From Methanobacteriota archaeon (lineage in GTDB: Archaea > Methanobacteriota > Methanobacteria > Methanobacteriales > Methanobacteriaceae): a stretch of 64,000 nt of DNA. The stretch covers positions 46,995-110,994 of the forward strand of contig JAEYPF010000003.1 of assembly GCA_023411115.1 (NCBI GenBank), given 5' to 3'. The notes under the pieces are model-generated. The model saw only the letters and a list, made by a program, of their open reading frames with translations. It made no database searches and was not told the DNA's origin. Every line of letters begins with the position of its first letter. The stretch's first letter is position 1. Of this stretch, positions 8,153 through 17,009 are shown in pieces. A program made the translations under genes and the position numbers.

Positions 8153-8219
8153 AAAAGATAGGAAAATTTATTAAATTTATTTTATTTTAATAAAAAATAG
8201 AAGGGATTAAATCCCTAAC

Positions 8220-8909
8220 TCATAATTTGTCTAATGTACTAATTAATTTACTTGCATCACTGTTTTTCTTAATTTTTGAATCAGACATGTAAGTCTCATA
8301 GATTAAGGTAGGTATTCCTTTTTTTGCAATTGGTACAGTGACATATTTGGGACTTGTGTGGTTTGGAGGTATGTATATCCTCAAAAACGGCATTTTATGG
8401 ATTATTTTTTTTTCATAATTCTTAGCTACTTTAGTCTTTGAAATTGGATATACAAATCTGGAATACGCATAACCACTTCTTAACCAGTGATTTTCATGAT
8501 TATCCACAACTAATATTGGTTTTTCTTTAGCTACATCAGGAACAATGAATTTTTGAGCTAATAATTGTCCATTCATCCTTCCTTTCTTGTAGTCATATGT
8601 GTTTTTAGTTACATGAACTTTATAGACAACGTATCTTTTATTGAGTTTTGCTGATTTTTTAGCTATATTTTTTGTTATAGCTTTGTGTATTCCATTTTCT
8701 TGTGGATGCACGCCAACTATAAGTACTATGGTATTTTTAGATTTTTTATTTCCATAATAATCCTTTTCTACCCAGCCATAATTCGTGTGACCTAAATAGT
8801 GGTTACTCTTTAAGCTCTGGTTACTGCTGGGGCTTTGAGCTGCAAAACTGACGTTTACAGCTGAAAATAACATTAATAAACATAAAACAATTCCTAAAAG
8901 TTTATTCAT
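8220..8909 (-). CDS. Secreted M14/succinylglutamate-desuccinylase-like hydrolase (putative)
   Basis: About 229 residues, with a signal peptide (NKLLGIVLCLLMLFSAVNVSFAA). The mature domain has a VGVHPQENGIH motif, which matches the HxxE zinc-binding motif of M14 carboxypeptidase-fold enzymes, and VVDNHENHWLRSG, which could supply the third ligand. A late Glu in LIYETYMS fits the position of a catalytic Glu. Related secreted proteins are common in Methanobacterium; the substrate is unknown, with cell-wall peptide or peptide ends only guesses. The ATG at 8909 is preferred because GAGGGG sits 7 bases upstream. Confidence in a real gene is high; confidence in the enzymatic call is moderate. Confidence 0.6.
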   Translation of the reverse strand: MNKLLGIVLCLLMLFSAVNVSFAAQSPSSNQSLKSNHYLGHTNYGWVEKDYYGNKKSKNTIVLIVGVHPQENGIHKAITKNIAKKSAKLNKRYVVYKVHVTKNTYDYKKGRMNGQLLAQKFIVPDVAKEKPILVVDNHENHWLRSGYAYSRFVYPISKTKVAKNYEKKIIHKMPFLRIYIPPNHTSPKYVTVPIAKKGIPTLIYETYMSDSKIKKNSDASKLISTLDKL

Positions 8910-9253
8910 ATTCAAACCCCTCTTTTTATTGATATTTTCTTACTATTTTGTAAATTTATCATAATTTAACATATTTCTTTGAGTGTACTATTTTATCATA
9001 TAAAAAGATTTCGTAAAATTAGAAGCAAAAAGTATTTAAGGGGCATTATGGATTCTTAAAATGCTCCAAAAGAGTGTATTATTGCTTATTTTAAGGTAAG
9101 TAAAATGAAAAAGTAGAAAAATTAGGGGAATATAACAACCAACAGGAATTGAATTGCATGTGTTCCATTGACCAATAAGTTTAAAGTGGAGATTTGCTCT
9201 CATTTTCAAATAATTATCTATATTAAAGTTTAAGCTTCAATATGATTTCTTAA
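8910..9253. other. AT-rich intergenic region
   Basis: Region upstream of the secreted hydrolase gene (leftward) and downstream of the M24 peptidase gene (leftward). It carries probable promoter elements for the hydrolase. No open frame of note and no strong hairpin was seen. Confidence 0.5.
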
Positions 9254-10444
9254 TTAGAATACTGGAATTAAACCCGGATTATCTCCTGTAATGCATTCGC
9301 CGCCGTTTGCAGTTACCACGAATGTGTTTTCAATTCCCACCATTCCAATATCTTTGATTCCATGTTTTGGTTCTATCGCGAATACCATACCTTCCTGAAG
9401 GGGATCATTGAACTTGTCTGCAATTACTGGTAGTTCATCAATCAATAGGCCTATTCCGTGGCCAAGGAACTTAACCCTGCGGTTACCATAACCCATGAAG
9501 TTTTGAAGAAAATCAGAATCTAAATTACTTATTATGTCATTGTAAATTTGAGATGGAACTGCACCGGGCTTTAGCATTGCTGCTATCTTATTTTGAGTAT
9601 CCACACATTTATTGTGGATGTCTATTGCATACTGGGGAAGGGAACGGCCGAACATATATGTCACCGTTTTATCGGTATTGTAACCATCTACTCCACATCC
9701 AATATCAATATATACCAGGTCTCCTTTATTCAATTTCCGCTCGCGGCTTCCAAGGATTGGTGCTGCTGGACCAATCCCATAATTTCCACTGGCTCCATTA
9801 AAATAGGATGGATAAATTGAACTTTCACCGAAACATATGTGTCCTAGTACTATCTCTGTATCAAACATGCCAAAACGGGTTATTCCTTGATGTCCTTCTT
9901 CTACCATGACTTTAAATAGTTCCACTGCAAGATCTGCCTCGCTCATTCCTTCAACCAGCATTTCAGGTACCATATCTTCAAGCACATGCTGATGGATCTT
10001 ACCCGCATTTCTTATTAATTGAAGTTCATATTCACTTTTTACAGCTCTAACTACAGCGATACTTGGATCAACAGGTTTAACATTCTTAAATGGGAAATGT
10101 TTTTGGAACCGTCCGTATAAAGCCAGTGGAACCACTTCAGTTTCAAGGTAAACAGTATCTGGAAGTTTATTTATACTTTTTGCAGCGTCACGAAAGCTGT
10201 TCATAGATTTTATCTGTGAAAATGATGATTCAAAGGTCGCTCTTTCAAGGCTCTTCCTTACCCAGAATGTGGCGTCACTGTCTCTAGGAATGATCAGCAT
10301 TCCGTCCTGCATTGTTCCAGTAAAGTAATATTGATTTATTTTGCTGAAAATGACAGCTATTTCCCACCCCTGATTTGATAAGTCCATTTGGTTTTTAAAA
10401 CGTTTCATACGGGTTTTCAATTCATTTGAAGGTACTTTCTCCAT
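9254..10444 (-). CDS. M24 family metallopeptidase (Xaa-Pro dipeptidase-like)
   Basis: A 396-residue two-domain creatinase/prolidase-fold protein. The C-terminal domain shows all five M24 metal ligands: Asp247 (YIDIGCG), Asp258 (GYNTDKT), His329 (FLGHGIGL), Glu358 (AIEPKHG) and Glu372 (VGIENTF). The N-terminal domain resembles a creatinase_N domain. Members cleave Xaa-Pro bonds, usually with Co or Mn. The ATG at 10444 is preferred over 10462 because AAGGAG lies 8 bases upstream of it. It is monocistronic, with divergent spacing to the next gene. Confidence 0.9.
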   Translation of the reverse strand: MEKVPSNELKTRMKRFKNQMDLSNQGWEIAVIFSKINQYYFTGTMQDGMLIIPRDSDATFWVRKSLERATFESSFSQIKSMNSFRDAAKSINKLPDTVYLETEVVPLALYGRFQKHFPFKNVKPVDPSIAVVRAVKSEYELQLIRNAGKIHQHVLEDMVPEMLVEGMSEADLAVELFKVMVEEGHQGITRFGMFDTEIVLGHICFGESSIYPSYFNGASGNYGIGPAAPILGSRERKLNKGDLVYIDIGCGVDGYNTDKTVTYMFGRSLPQYAIDIHNKCVDTQNKIAAMLKPGAVPSQIYNDIISNLDSDFLQNFMGYGNRRVKFLGHGIGLLIDELPVIADKFNDPLQEGMVFAIEPKHGIKDIGMVGIENTFVVTANGGECITGDNPGLIPVF

Positions 10445-10582
10445 ATTGTGGCTCCTTAGCATATTTTTTATGGTAAAATGATAACTATTATATCAAATGT
10501 ATATTTTATAATAAGTATATTTAAAGAAAGATGTTCTAAGCATATATCTTGATGGTATTAAATATTTAACAGGGGGTTTAAA

Positions 10583-10921
10583 ATGGAATCACAGGAAAAT
10601 ACCATAACTGAAAAGGATGTTATGGAGGTTTTAGATGTATTTACAAAGGTTCCGGCTGCTCTATTGAAGATGGCGATTTCTAGGAATATGAATGTGGTCA
10701 AAACCTTTGAATCTCAAATAGAGGATTATAAAAGTCAGTTATCAGAAGAGGATAAGGTAAAAATAAAGAAAGTCATGGAAATGCCTGTTCCAGAGCTTCA
10801 AGAAATACTGAACAAAGCTTATCAGGAAACAGGACATAAACAGTTGAAAATACTTGCAGATCCAGATGCAGAACCATTCATCACTGAAAATTTCAAGGAA
10901 CTTAAAAAAGTATTATTTTGA
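10583..10921 (+). CDS. Conserved hypothetical helical protein
   Basis: A 112-residue, charged, helix-rich soluble protein (ITEKDVMEVLDVFTKVPAAL at the start, LNKAYQETGHKQLKIL near the end). No motif or family is recognised. The ATG has a GGGGG-type site 6 bases upstream. It is flanked by a divergent M24 peptidase and the downstream TIR gene, with 200 bases to the latter, so it is probably a separate transcript. Confidence 0.65.
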   Translation: MESQENTITEKDVMEVLDVFTKVPAALLKMAISRNMNVVKTFESQIEDYKSQLSEEDKVKIKKVMEMPVPELQEILNKAYQETGHKQLKILADPDAEPFITENFKELKKVLF

Positions 10922-11122
10922 ATTACTGGCAAATTGAATGATTTTAAACCATTTAATTCAGTTTTTATATTTTAGATGTAAATTACGGATTTTAAAACCA
11001 CTTTTTATTTTAGTTATATGATTTAAAGTATCAAAGGTTTTTAATAGATGTCAGTTATTACACGCATTATAAATAGTATTAATTCTATATTAATATCATA
11101 TGCTAAAACTCTAGTGGTTTAA

Positions 11123-11944
11123 ATGGCGCATGATGTATTCATTAGTTATTCCTCAAAAGATAAAATCGTAGCAGATGCTATAACTGTTAATCTGGAAAAA
11201 AAGGGGATACGCTGTTGGATTGCTCCTCGTGATATCCTTCCAGGTAGAAATTGGGGTGAATCAATTATTGAAGCCATTCATGCATCTAAAATATTAATTT
11301 TAGTACTTTCATCCAATTCAAATAAATCACCACAGATAGTAAGGGAATTAGAACGAGCAGTGGATACAGGTATTCCTATTATTCCTTTCCGTGTTGAAGA
11401 GATACTCCCTTCAGATTCTATATCTTATTTTATTGCAGGAGCTCATTGGTTGGATGCATTGACTCCTCCATTAGAAGAACACATTAACTCACTCACAAGA
11501 ACACTTGATATTTTATTAGAACCATCTAAATCGTTAAAAGATAAAGAAATACATGAGATTCCTGGAGACGAAGTTTATCAACATGAAAATTCAGATTTTA
11601 GAATTTCAGAGCAGGAAATTATTCCAAAAACAGAACAATTTACATATGGGATAATATTTCGTGTTTTAGGTGTAATTTTTGGTTTGGTTTATTTATTATC
11701 ATTTGTGGGTACAGTTGGAAGTGTAGAATACTATTTTGTCAGGGAATTATATGAATCTGGAACATTATTTGCTGCTGAAGAGTTTATCATGTTTATAATT
11801 GGGGGCTATTTAATTTATTCAAGCTTTAAATCTCAAACTGTTGAAAGTAGATTTACAGCGAAGGTAGTTATTTTAATTGTAATTGGAATAGTTCTTCTGG
11901 TTTCTTTGATTTCGTTTCCCCACGTTATGTTTTTGAATGAGTAA
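11123..11944 (+). CDS. TIR-domain protein with three C-terminal transmembrane helices
   Basis: A 273-residue protein. Residues 1-~130 are a bacterial-type TIR domain: HDVFISYSSKDKIVADAI (box 1), CWIAPRDILPGRNWGESI (BB-loop region), LILVLSSNSNKSPQIVREL (box 2/alpha-C). Glu75 in QIVRELERA sits where the catalytic Glu of NAD-cleaving TIRs is found. A ~45-residue linker leads to membrane helices at about 176-198, 218-234 and 247-266. TIR enzymes cleave NAD or make cyclic ADP-ribose signals in immunity (Thoeris ThsB, TIR effectors). The gene is tail-to-tail, 6 bases apart, with a SLOG-type membrane protein gene. A defence or signalling role is inferred from domains and proximity. Confidence 0.85.
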   Translation: MAHDVFISYSSKDKIVADAITVNLEKKGIRCWIAPRDILPGRNWGESIIEAIHASKILILVLSSNSNKSPQIVRELERAVDTGIPIIPFRVEEILPSDSISYFIAGAHWLDALTPPLEEHINSLTRTLDILLEPSKSLKDKEIHEIPGDEVYQHENSDFRISEQEIIPKTEQFTYGIIFRVLGVIFGLVYLLSFVGTVGSVEYYFVRELYESGTLFAAEEFIMFIIGGYLIYSSFKSQTVESRFTAKVVILIVIGIVLLVSLISFPHVMFLNE

Positions 11945-11950
11945 GTTTCA

Positions 11951-13603
11951 TTAGATTCTTGGAGGTTTAATATCGTGGAATGATAATATTGCTTGCCAGT
12001 CTTGATGTTCGGCGAGCATTACTTCATTGGCCTTGTCTAGAAGATCTATGAGTGTGTTAATGTCCTCTGCTTTTACAATTTCATCTCTAATTCCATGGAG
12101 GTAGGGTACCATATTTTGATAGCGCCTTGAATTTCTTAGATGTTCTCGGTATACATCAATACCAATAATGGCAGCAGTAAATGGGGCTATTATGCCGATA
12201 ATGGCAATTAAATTAGAAATAAGGGGATTTAACGTACTAAATACAGTAACATAAATGGAATAACATACTGCTGTTATAAATGTTGTTGCAAAGAGCATGG
12301 TTCCGGCTAAAGAGAATATTTTATGCTTCTTCAAGTGTTCATGGCTTCTTTCGGTATAAAAATTAATCTGATCATTGATCCATGCATTCAATACCAGATT
12401 TTTAAGTTTTTCAAGGGGAATATCTGTTTTTGCCCCCAGTTGCAGCTGTCTGTCGCAGATCCAGGTGCATGTTTTAACTGCCCAGTTATTGTAATTAGAT
12501 GGTTTTGAATAGGGCATAGGTTCAGTTATTTTAGATTTTTTGCCCATTATGGAAAAAAAGATGGATGATCTAAGGGTTTCTGATAAAAATCGATAATCAA
12601 TCCACCTGCGGTGAAAATCCTTTACATTTGACATTAAAAGTAGAATAATAATCGCAGACGTTACAGCAACTTGCAGCCATGATATTTGTGGAATTCCTTT
12701 GTAAAGCAGGTGTTGAACAGAAACTGTTAAAGCAGCTGATGCCGCAAGGATATAAAGGATCCTGTATGAAGATATATAAAAAGACTGGTATTTATCAGCC
12801 AGCATATCTGCACGAGTAAAATTCAAAAGTAGATTAGTATATAAAGAATCTAAAACGGAAGATGGAATTTTTGAGTCATTTAATTCATTTTTCAGGGATT
12901 TATAATTTTGATACAAGTTATTTTTAATGTTAGAGCTTTTTAGAGTTTCTTTATTGTAAATGTCAGTATATTTAAGTATATCGCCCAGGTTGTCCCAGGT
13001 GACATTTTCTGTTATTTTACCTGTAATTGAATTTATCCAGAATAAGTGCTTGTTGGTGCGTTTGGCATAATCTATTATTTCTGCAGTACCGCCTTTACCA
13101 ACTGCAGGTTTTCCATTCCATATTGCAATTAAAAAATCGCAATTGTTTACTGTGTAATGGCCTGTATATTCATAAGCTTCTTCCCGTGATTTACAATTTT
13201 TAAGTGTTTTTTTGGAATTGGAATGTGCAATTAATCTGTAAAATTTGTTTCTGGATTCTTTTGTTGTAAAGTCTTTGATATACTCCTGTTCAGGTAGAGG
13301 TAATATTACATCAAGCCTATTTTTTTCCTTTTTTACAGATTTTTTCCATTTTAAAACTTCATCTGCCACGATACAATCTGCACCTTCTGCTAAAGGTGAA
13401 ATAACCGTGAAATAGTATGGAGTTTTGCATAGTTTACAGTTTAAATAATTATCTAATTTTTTAAGTATATATCTGGTTTTCTCGCTTATTAGCTCTTCAT
13501 TTATATTTTTGCGATGCCCGGTAACTCCTATGTGGATGTTTAGTGGCACGACTGGATTTAAGCGGGTATATTTCATATGATCTTCCATAAGTTCACTACC
13601 CAT
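11951..13603 (-). CDS. SLOG-like nucleotide-binding domain fused to SLATT-like membrane domains
   Basis: A 550-residue protein. Residues ~21-195 form a Rossmann-like SLOG/LOG-type domain: HIGVTGHR (24-31), ISPLAEGADCIVADE, ILPLPEQEY, and GKGGTAEI (169-176), a degenerate form of the PGGxGTxxE loop. Two membrane helices follow (279-298, 308-326) with HRRWIDYRFLSETLRSS, then a second pair (427-450, 462-482) and a conserved tail MLAEHQDW (529-536). SLOG and SLATT domains were described in nucleotide-signal conflict systems, where SLOG senses a nucleotide and SLATT is a pore-like effector. Start ambiguous: ATG 13603 or ATG 13588. It lies next to a TIR gene on the opposite strand. Confidence 0.7.
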   Translation of the reverse strand: MGSELMEDHMKYTRLNPVVPLNIHIGVTGHRKNINEELISEKTRYILKKLDNYLNCKLCKTPYYFTVISPLAEGADCIVADEVLKWKKSVKKEKNRLDVILPLPEQEYIKDFTTKESRNKFYRLIAHSNSKKTLKNCKSREEAYEYTGHYTVNNCDFLIAIWNGKPAVGKGGTAEIIDYAKRTNKHLFWINSITGKITENVTWDNLGDILKYTDIYNKETLKSSNIKNNLYQNYKSLKNELNDSKIPSSVLDSLYTNLLLNFTRADMLADKYQSFYISSYRILYILAASAALTVSVQHLLYKGIPQISWLQVAVTSAIIILLLMSNVKDFHRRWIDYRFLSETLRSSIFFSIMGKKSKITEPMPYSKPSNYNNWAVKTCTWICDRQLQLGAKTDIPLEKLKNLVLNAWINDQINFYTERSHEHLKKHKIFSLAGTMLFATTFITAVCYSIYVTVFSTLNPLISNLIAIIGIIAPFTAAIIGIDVYREHLRNSRRYQNMVPYLHGIRDEIVKAEDINTLIDLLDKANEVMLAEHQDWQAILSFHDIKPPRI

Positions 13604-13718
13604 TTGTTGGATACTGGACCTTAGAATAACGTCATTATGTAATATTTTTAACTTATTTTATATTAAAATTATTCTAAAATTGTGGAAAATTAAATTTTTA
13701 TTTATTATCTACTAAAAC

Positions 13719-13898
13719 TCATGGCTTAACATTACCAAATACAAATACCATGTAATAAAAAATAGTACTTAGAACAATTAGATATGATAAAGCCTTAATT
13801 ATTCTTATTTTTTCACTGTTTTTAGATACTAATTTAAGTATATTGTAAAATAATCCTATAATGAAGAATAGTAATAGTATTGCACTTAAATTATCCAT
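13719..13898 (-). CDS. Small two-helix membrane protein
   Basis: A 59-codon frame (MDNLSAILLLFFIIGLFYNI…) with two hydrophobic segments (~5-24 and ~35-55) separated by a short basic loop (KLVSKNSEKIRIIK). Many small membrane proteins of Methanobacteria look like this. The ribosome binding site is weak, so the gene is plausible rather than certain. It lies about 115 bases upstream of the SLOG-like gene on the same strand and could be co-transcribed with it. Confidence 0.4.
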   Translation of the reverse strand: MDNLSAILLLFFIIGLFYNILKLVSKNSEKIRIIKALSYLIVLSTIFYYMVFVFGNVKP

Positions 13899-14258
13899 AT
13901 TTTCATCGCTTTTGAATGTATTAATGCTTTTTATTTTTTGATATTGCTCATTGTTGTGTAAAAATAGCTATAACAATTGAAATTACTTTTTGTTCTAATT
14001 TTATAGGTCTATTTTCAGAAATGTCACCGAATATTGCTTGTTTTACTTGATTGTTCCATCATAAAAAATATTTCCGAACCGAGATTTTAGTTGATCACCG
14101 TGTCTCTATTTGGATTACTCTTATTTAAACATATATTTCCAGTGTAAAATTAGCATATTTTCGATGTTAGATATCAAAATTCAAGAAGTTCAAATTAATC
14201 TACTTAACTATTTATAAATAATTTAAGTTTGAGTTAGCTGTTGGGGGGTGTATTGGAT
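13899..14258. other. AT-rich intergenic region
   Basis: No gene seen on either strand. It lies in a ~2 kb gene-poor stretch. A GGGGGGTG ribosome-binding-like run at 14241-14248 precedes a short open frame at 14259. Confidence 0.4.
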
Positions 14259-14335
14259 ATGATCTTTGGTAAAAAAAATAAGGTAGCTGTAAAGATATTC
14301 TGTGACAAAATATTAAAACAGCTGCAGAAGCAGTA
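14259..14335 (+). pseudogene. Possible truncated gene start (about 26 plausible codons)
   Basis: ATG at 14259 opens MIFGKKNKVAVKIFCDKIL…, a plausible protein start behind a GGGGGGTG run. The frame then enters sequence that is the antisense of the small gene at 14336-14506 and becomes serine-rich, which is typical of a shadow frame. It may be a 5' remnant of a gene whose remainder was lost. Evidence is weak. Confidence 0.25.
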
Positions 14336-14506
14336 TTATTCCGGATTATGTATTAGTTCATTTGTCTTTTCTTCGATGATTTCTTCGAGTTCATCTACTA
14401 ATTGTTCCAAATCTTTATCGTCATCTGAAGTCCATTCCATCCCTGCATAATCGTATAATGCTTTAAAATGTGTTTTTAAAATTTCAATAGCTTTTTCTTT
14501 GCCCAT
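14336..14506 (-). CDS. Small acidic helical protein (56 residues)
   Basis: ATG at 14506 is preceded by a purine-rich AGGGGAAAGGGGATTATTT, a good ribosome binding site. The protein (MGKEKAIEILKTHFKALYDY…, ending NELIHNPE) is mainly helical with an acidic middle (SDDDKDLEQLVDELEEIIEE) and no membrane segment. The codon pattern on this strand is regular, whereas the opposite strand gives a serine-rich shadow. I do not recognise a family. Confidence 0.6.
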   Translation of the reverse strand: MGKEKAIEILKTHFKALYDYAGMEWTSDDDKDLEQLVDELEEIIEEKTNELIHNPE

Positions 14507-14765
14507 AATAAATAATCCCCTTTCCCCTTATTAGTAATTTATTATAATTTTATTTCACGTTTTTATTTATATTTAAATTTATAGACATGAATATACCAAC
14601 TATGTTTAATAATATATAACTGCCAATATTTACATTTTTAAAATCACAACACTAATAGTATTTAATATTTGAATTAACGTTTATTTTTTAATATTTACAG
14701 CCTAATATAATGTTAAATGTTTTTATTTTCTTGTTAATGTGACTAAAATCACAGAATTGATCATT

Positions 14766-14784
14766 GAATTTAAATAATTTAAAA
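14766..14784 (+). promoter_or_regulatory. Putative promoter of the GC-rich RNA
   Basis: GAATTTAAATAATTTAAAA resembles an archaeal TATA box. It lies about 30-40 bases before an abrupt rise in GC content at ~14810, where a transcript is expected to begin. Confidence 0.4.
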
Positions 14785-14804
14785 TTAATAAATAGAAGTG
14801 ATAT

Positions 14805-15034
14805 AGTTTGCTGATCTTGTTTTCTTGGCATCCACCCCAAAATGTCAGGACCACCCCAGATTAGTAAACGAACTCAAGTTTAGGGATACCCCGACTCACG
14901 AACCCGATAAGGTGGTATCCCTGAGCTAATTTAGGAATTAATTAAATTTAAAAAAGTAAATCAATAATTTATTGTTCAGACCACGGACATGGGCATCATC
15001 AGTACCTCCTTTTGATGTCCAGATTCCTTTTTTA
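14805..15034 (+). ncRNA. Candidate structured non-coding RNA
   Basis: In a very AT-rich surrounding, 14820-14930 is markedly GC-richer and non-coding in all frames. It holds a 9-bp perfect stem AGGGATACC (14882-14890) / GGTATCCCT (14914-14922), extended by CTCA/TGAG, plus C-rich single-stranded runs (CCACCCC twice). A second hairpin, GGACAT (14985-14990) / ATGTCC (15015-15020), is followed by a run of six T (15028-15033) suggesting termination. A TATA-like element lies upstream. I cannot match it to tRNA, RNase P RNA, SRP RNA, or C/D or H/ACA sRNA signatures. The extent is inferred. Confidence 0.4.
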
Positions 15035-15280
15035 TAACATTGGTGTAATAATTTCTTTTTGGATGACTTCATTTTTTGTTAGTTTATGATCTTGGGCATC
15101 TTGTTGTGCTGAATTTTGTGTGTATAGTATTTGACTCTTTTATTGGTTTTTTGAATACTTTAAAGTAATATTTGACAGAAAATCTTTTATATGAGAATCA
15201 TTCCTAATATTCATAATGATATTATAGGCAGTTACGGCCTATATTATGCAGTGGAGTGGTAGATTACTCCATATAATACA

Positions 15281-15451
15281 ATGGATATTGATTCAGATTG
15301 GATCGATATATTAGAAATTAGGAAGGCTAGGAAATTCATATCCAATATAGGGGCGAGGTATGAAAAAAATTCCAATATACCAGTTAATATTTATGTAAAT
15401 ACTTTAAAATTGACATTAGGGCATATAACTCTAAATTATTACGGGAATTAA
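15281..15451 (+). CDS. Possible small protein (56 residues)
   Basis: ATG at 15281 opens MDIDSDWIDILEIRKARKF…, ending in LNYYGN and a TAA. Composition looks protein-like, but no good ribosome binding site is seen. The start is preceded by two hairpins: ATAGGC/GCCTAT near 15227-15245 and TGGAGT/ACTCCA near 15252-15271. It lies 50 bases before the next gene on the same strand. It could equally be a leader region. Confidence 0.3.
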   Translation: MDIDSDWIDILEIRKARKFISNIGARYEKNSNIPVNIYVNTLKLTLGHITLNYYGN

Positions 15452-15501
15452 GCTTATTAAAACAATAAGGAATTTCTAATATAAATGGAGGACTGGTGAA
15501 T

Positions 15502-15921
15502 ATGGAAAGTAAAGAGGGTGTAAAAAATAAAGAAAGTATAGTACCTAAAACAGAATCTAGCATTGCTAAATTAATAGATTCTAAGTTAAAGGAAGTAAGG
15601 GCTTTAAAAGAGCTGTTGGAAAAATCTGACAAATTACAGGAACTGTATGGTCCAGCACTTAAATTAGAAGGAGGAGCCTCTTTAATGGGCAACCACAGGT
15701 ATAAAACAGCTAGACTATTTAATCCTAAAAGTCCAGAAGTAATGAATTTAGAAAAGCTTGAAAAGCTGCTTGTGGACTTCAAAACAGACTATGAAGAACT
15801 GTCCGGTAATATATCCAGATCTCTTATAGAATATAATAACCGGAACAAAAAGGCCTTTGAAGTGTTTAAAGTTAAAAATGAACAATTGATAAACAAAATA
15901 GACCTTCTTAATTTGGAATAA
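15502..15921 (+). CDS. Coiled-coil hypothetical protein
   Basis: About 139 residues from ATG 15502 (GTG 15496 is the alternative); GGAGGA ends 9 bases before the ATG. The protein is highly charged and helical, with heptad-like segments at the start (AKLIDSKLKEVRALKELLEK) and the end (ALIEYNN..KKAFEVFKVKNEQL-type), around a central GASLMGNHRYKTARLFNP stretch that may be a small folded element. It has no signal or membrane helix and no recognised family. Confidence 0.65.
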   Translation: MESKEGVKNKESIVPKTESSIAKLIDSKLKEVRALKELLEKSDKLQELYGPALKLEGGASLMGNHRYKTARLFNPKSPEVMNLEKLEKLLVDFKTDYEELSGNISRSLIEYNNRNKKAFEVFKVKNEQLINKIDLLNLE

Positions 15922-15989
15922 ATACAATTTTTAAGTAGATCTACCCAGTAGATCTACAATTCCAAATAGTTTACTGTACTGATATTTAG

Positions 15990-17009
15990 TTATGTAAGAT
16001 TTATAGGGACGTTGTTTCTTTTACATATCTGCATTATATATTTTTGAGATAAAAACAGGCTTGATCTTGATTCTATCTGCTGTAAAAAACGTCTTTGTGA
16101 CTGAACTCCATATATCAAAATGCCTATCACTTCATTTTTACTATTTAAAACGGGACCTCCACTGTAGCCGGGGAATGTCGATGCATTTGTCTTATAATAA
16201 ATGGTGCCGTGTGAATTAGATGTTTGTCCTGTTAGACTTCCTGTTGTTGTAGATGGAGTAACTGACAGTTGATTTTGTGTCACGTTGCTGCTAGCTGGAT
16301 AACCATATATGCGGATATTTTCTCCAACTTTAGGAGTTTTGGAACTTATATTTAGAACCGGTAGATTTCTACCTGCAGGGTCAACTTTTAGAAGGGCGAC
16401 ATCATCATCACTGCCTGAATTTCCAACATCGACTAATTGTGCATCTAAAGGACTAATTTCTACAGATTCGGGAAATCTAACTTTAATAACCTGTTTATAT
16501 GAGCTTATGCTAATTAAATTCCTTTGAATTAATAAATTTGTTGTTACATTAGTATTTTCATTTAAATCGCCCTGGACAGCTATGGAATTATTATTGAGTA
16601 GCTCAGTGCCTAATTGGGGATTATAATTTGATAAATAGGCAGATACAGCTGCATGCTCTACATACAGTTTAATATCATTATCATTCATTTTTCTAAGTGT
16701 ATTCTGGCTATTAGCCTGTGGATCGCCTATGACATGAAATGCAGTTATAATATATCCATTTTGGCTTACAATAACCCCTGAACCTGTCTCAAGGGGATAA
16801 TAACTAATATTAAATCCTACGGTTTTATTTAGGGATGGATCTTTTATGAATACAACACCAGAGACTCCATTTTCGACATAAACAGTTGAACTGGCCGATT
16901 GAGATGAAAAATAATTTATAGGACTTTCATTTGCAATAAAAGTTTCATAAGCTACAAATGCAATTAATAGAATCAGTACTAATGTCAATGTGTTTTTCAA
17001 CATCTTCAA
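15990..17009 (-). CDS. Membrane-anchored trypsin-like serine protease
   Basis: A 339-residue protein with an N-terminal membrane helix (~8-22) and an extracytoplasmic chymotrypsin-fold domain. The catalytic triad is readable: His92 (IITAFHVIGD), Asp203 (DDDVALLKV) and Ser283 (FPGYSGGPVLNS). The GYSGGP loop and 'VIGI' after it are HtrA-like, but no PDZ domain follows. It may process or quality-control exported proteins. TTG 17009 (GGTGG 9 bases upstream) is the likely start; ATG 17003 is an alternative. An insertion of about 90 residues between His and Asp makes it longer than simple trypsin-like domains. Confidence 0.85.
   Translation of the reverse strand: MKMLKNTLTLVLILLIAFVAYETFIANESPINYFSSQSASSTVYVENGVSGVVFIKDPSLNKTVGFNISYYPLETGSGVIVSQNGYIITAFHVIGDPQANSQNTLRKMNDNDIKLYVEHAAVSAYLSNYNPQLGTELLNNNSIAVQGDLNENTNVTTNLLIQRNLISISSYKQVIKVRFPESVEISPLDAQLVDVGNSGSDDDVALLKVDPAGRNLPVLNISSKTPKVGENIRIYGYPASSNVTQNQLSVTPSTTTGSLTGQTSNSHGTIYYKTNASTFPGYSGGPVLNSKNEVIGILIYGVQSQRRFLQQIESRSSLFLSQKYIMQICKRNNVPINLT

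Noticed and set aside
14994..15012. Minus-strand AAAGGAGGT followed by a seven-codon frame (MMPMSVV)
   Set aside because: A strong ribosome-binding-like sequence, but the frame is too short to be a gene, and the site lies in the hairpin of the candidate RNA on the other strand.
15384..15782. 132-codon minus-strand frame
   Set aside because: It is antisense to the coiled-coil gene at 15502 and Ser/Phe-rich, typical of a shadow; the plus strand has the ribosome binding site.
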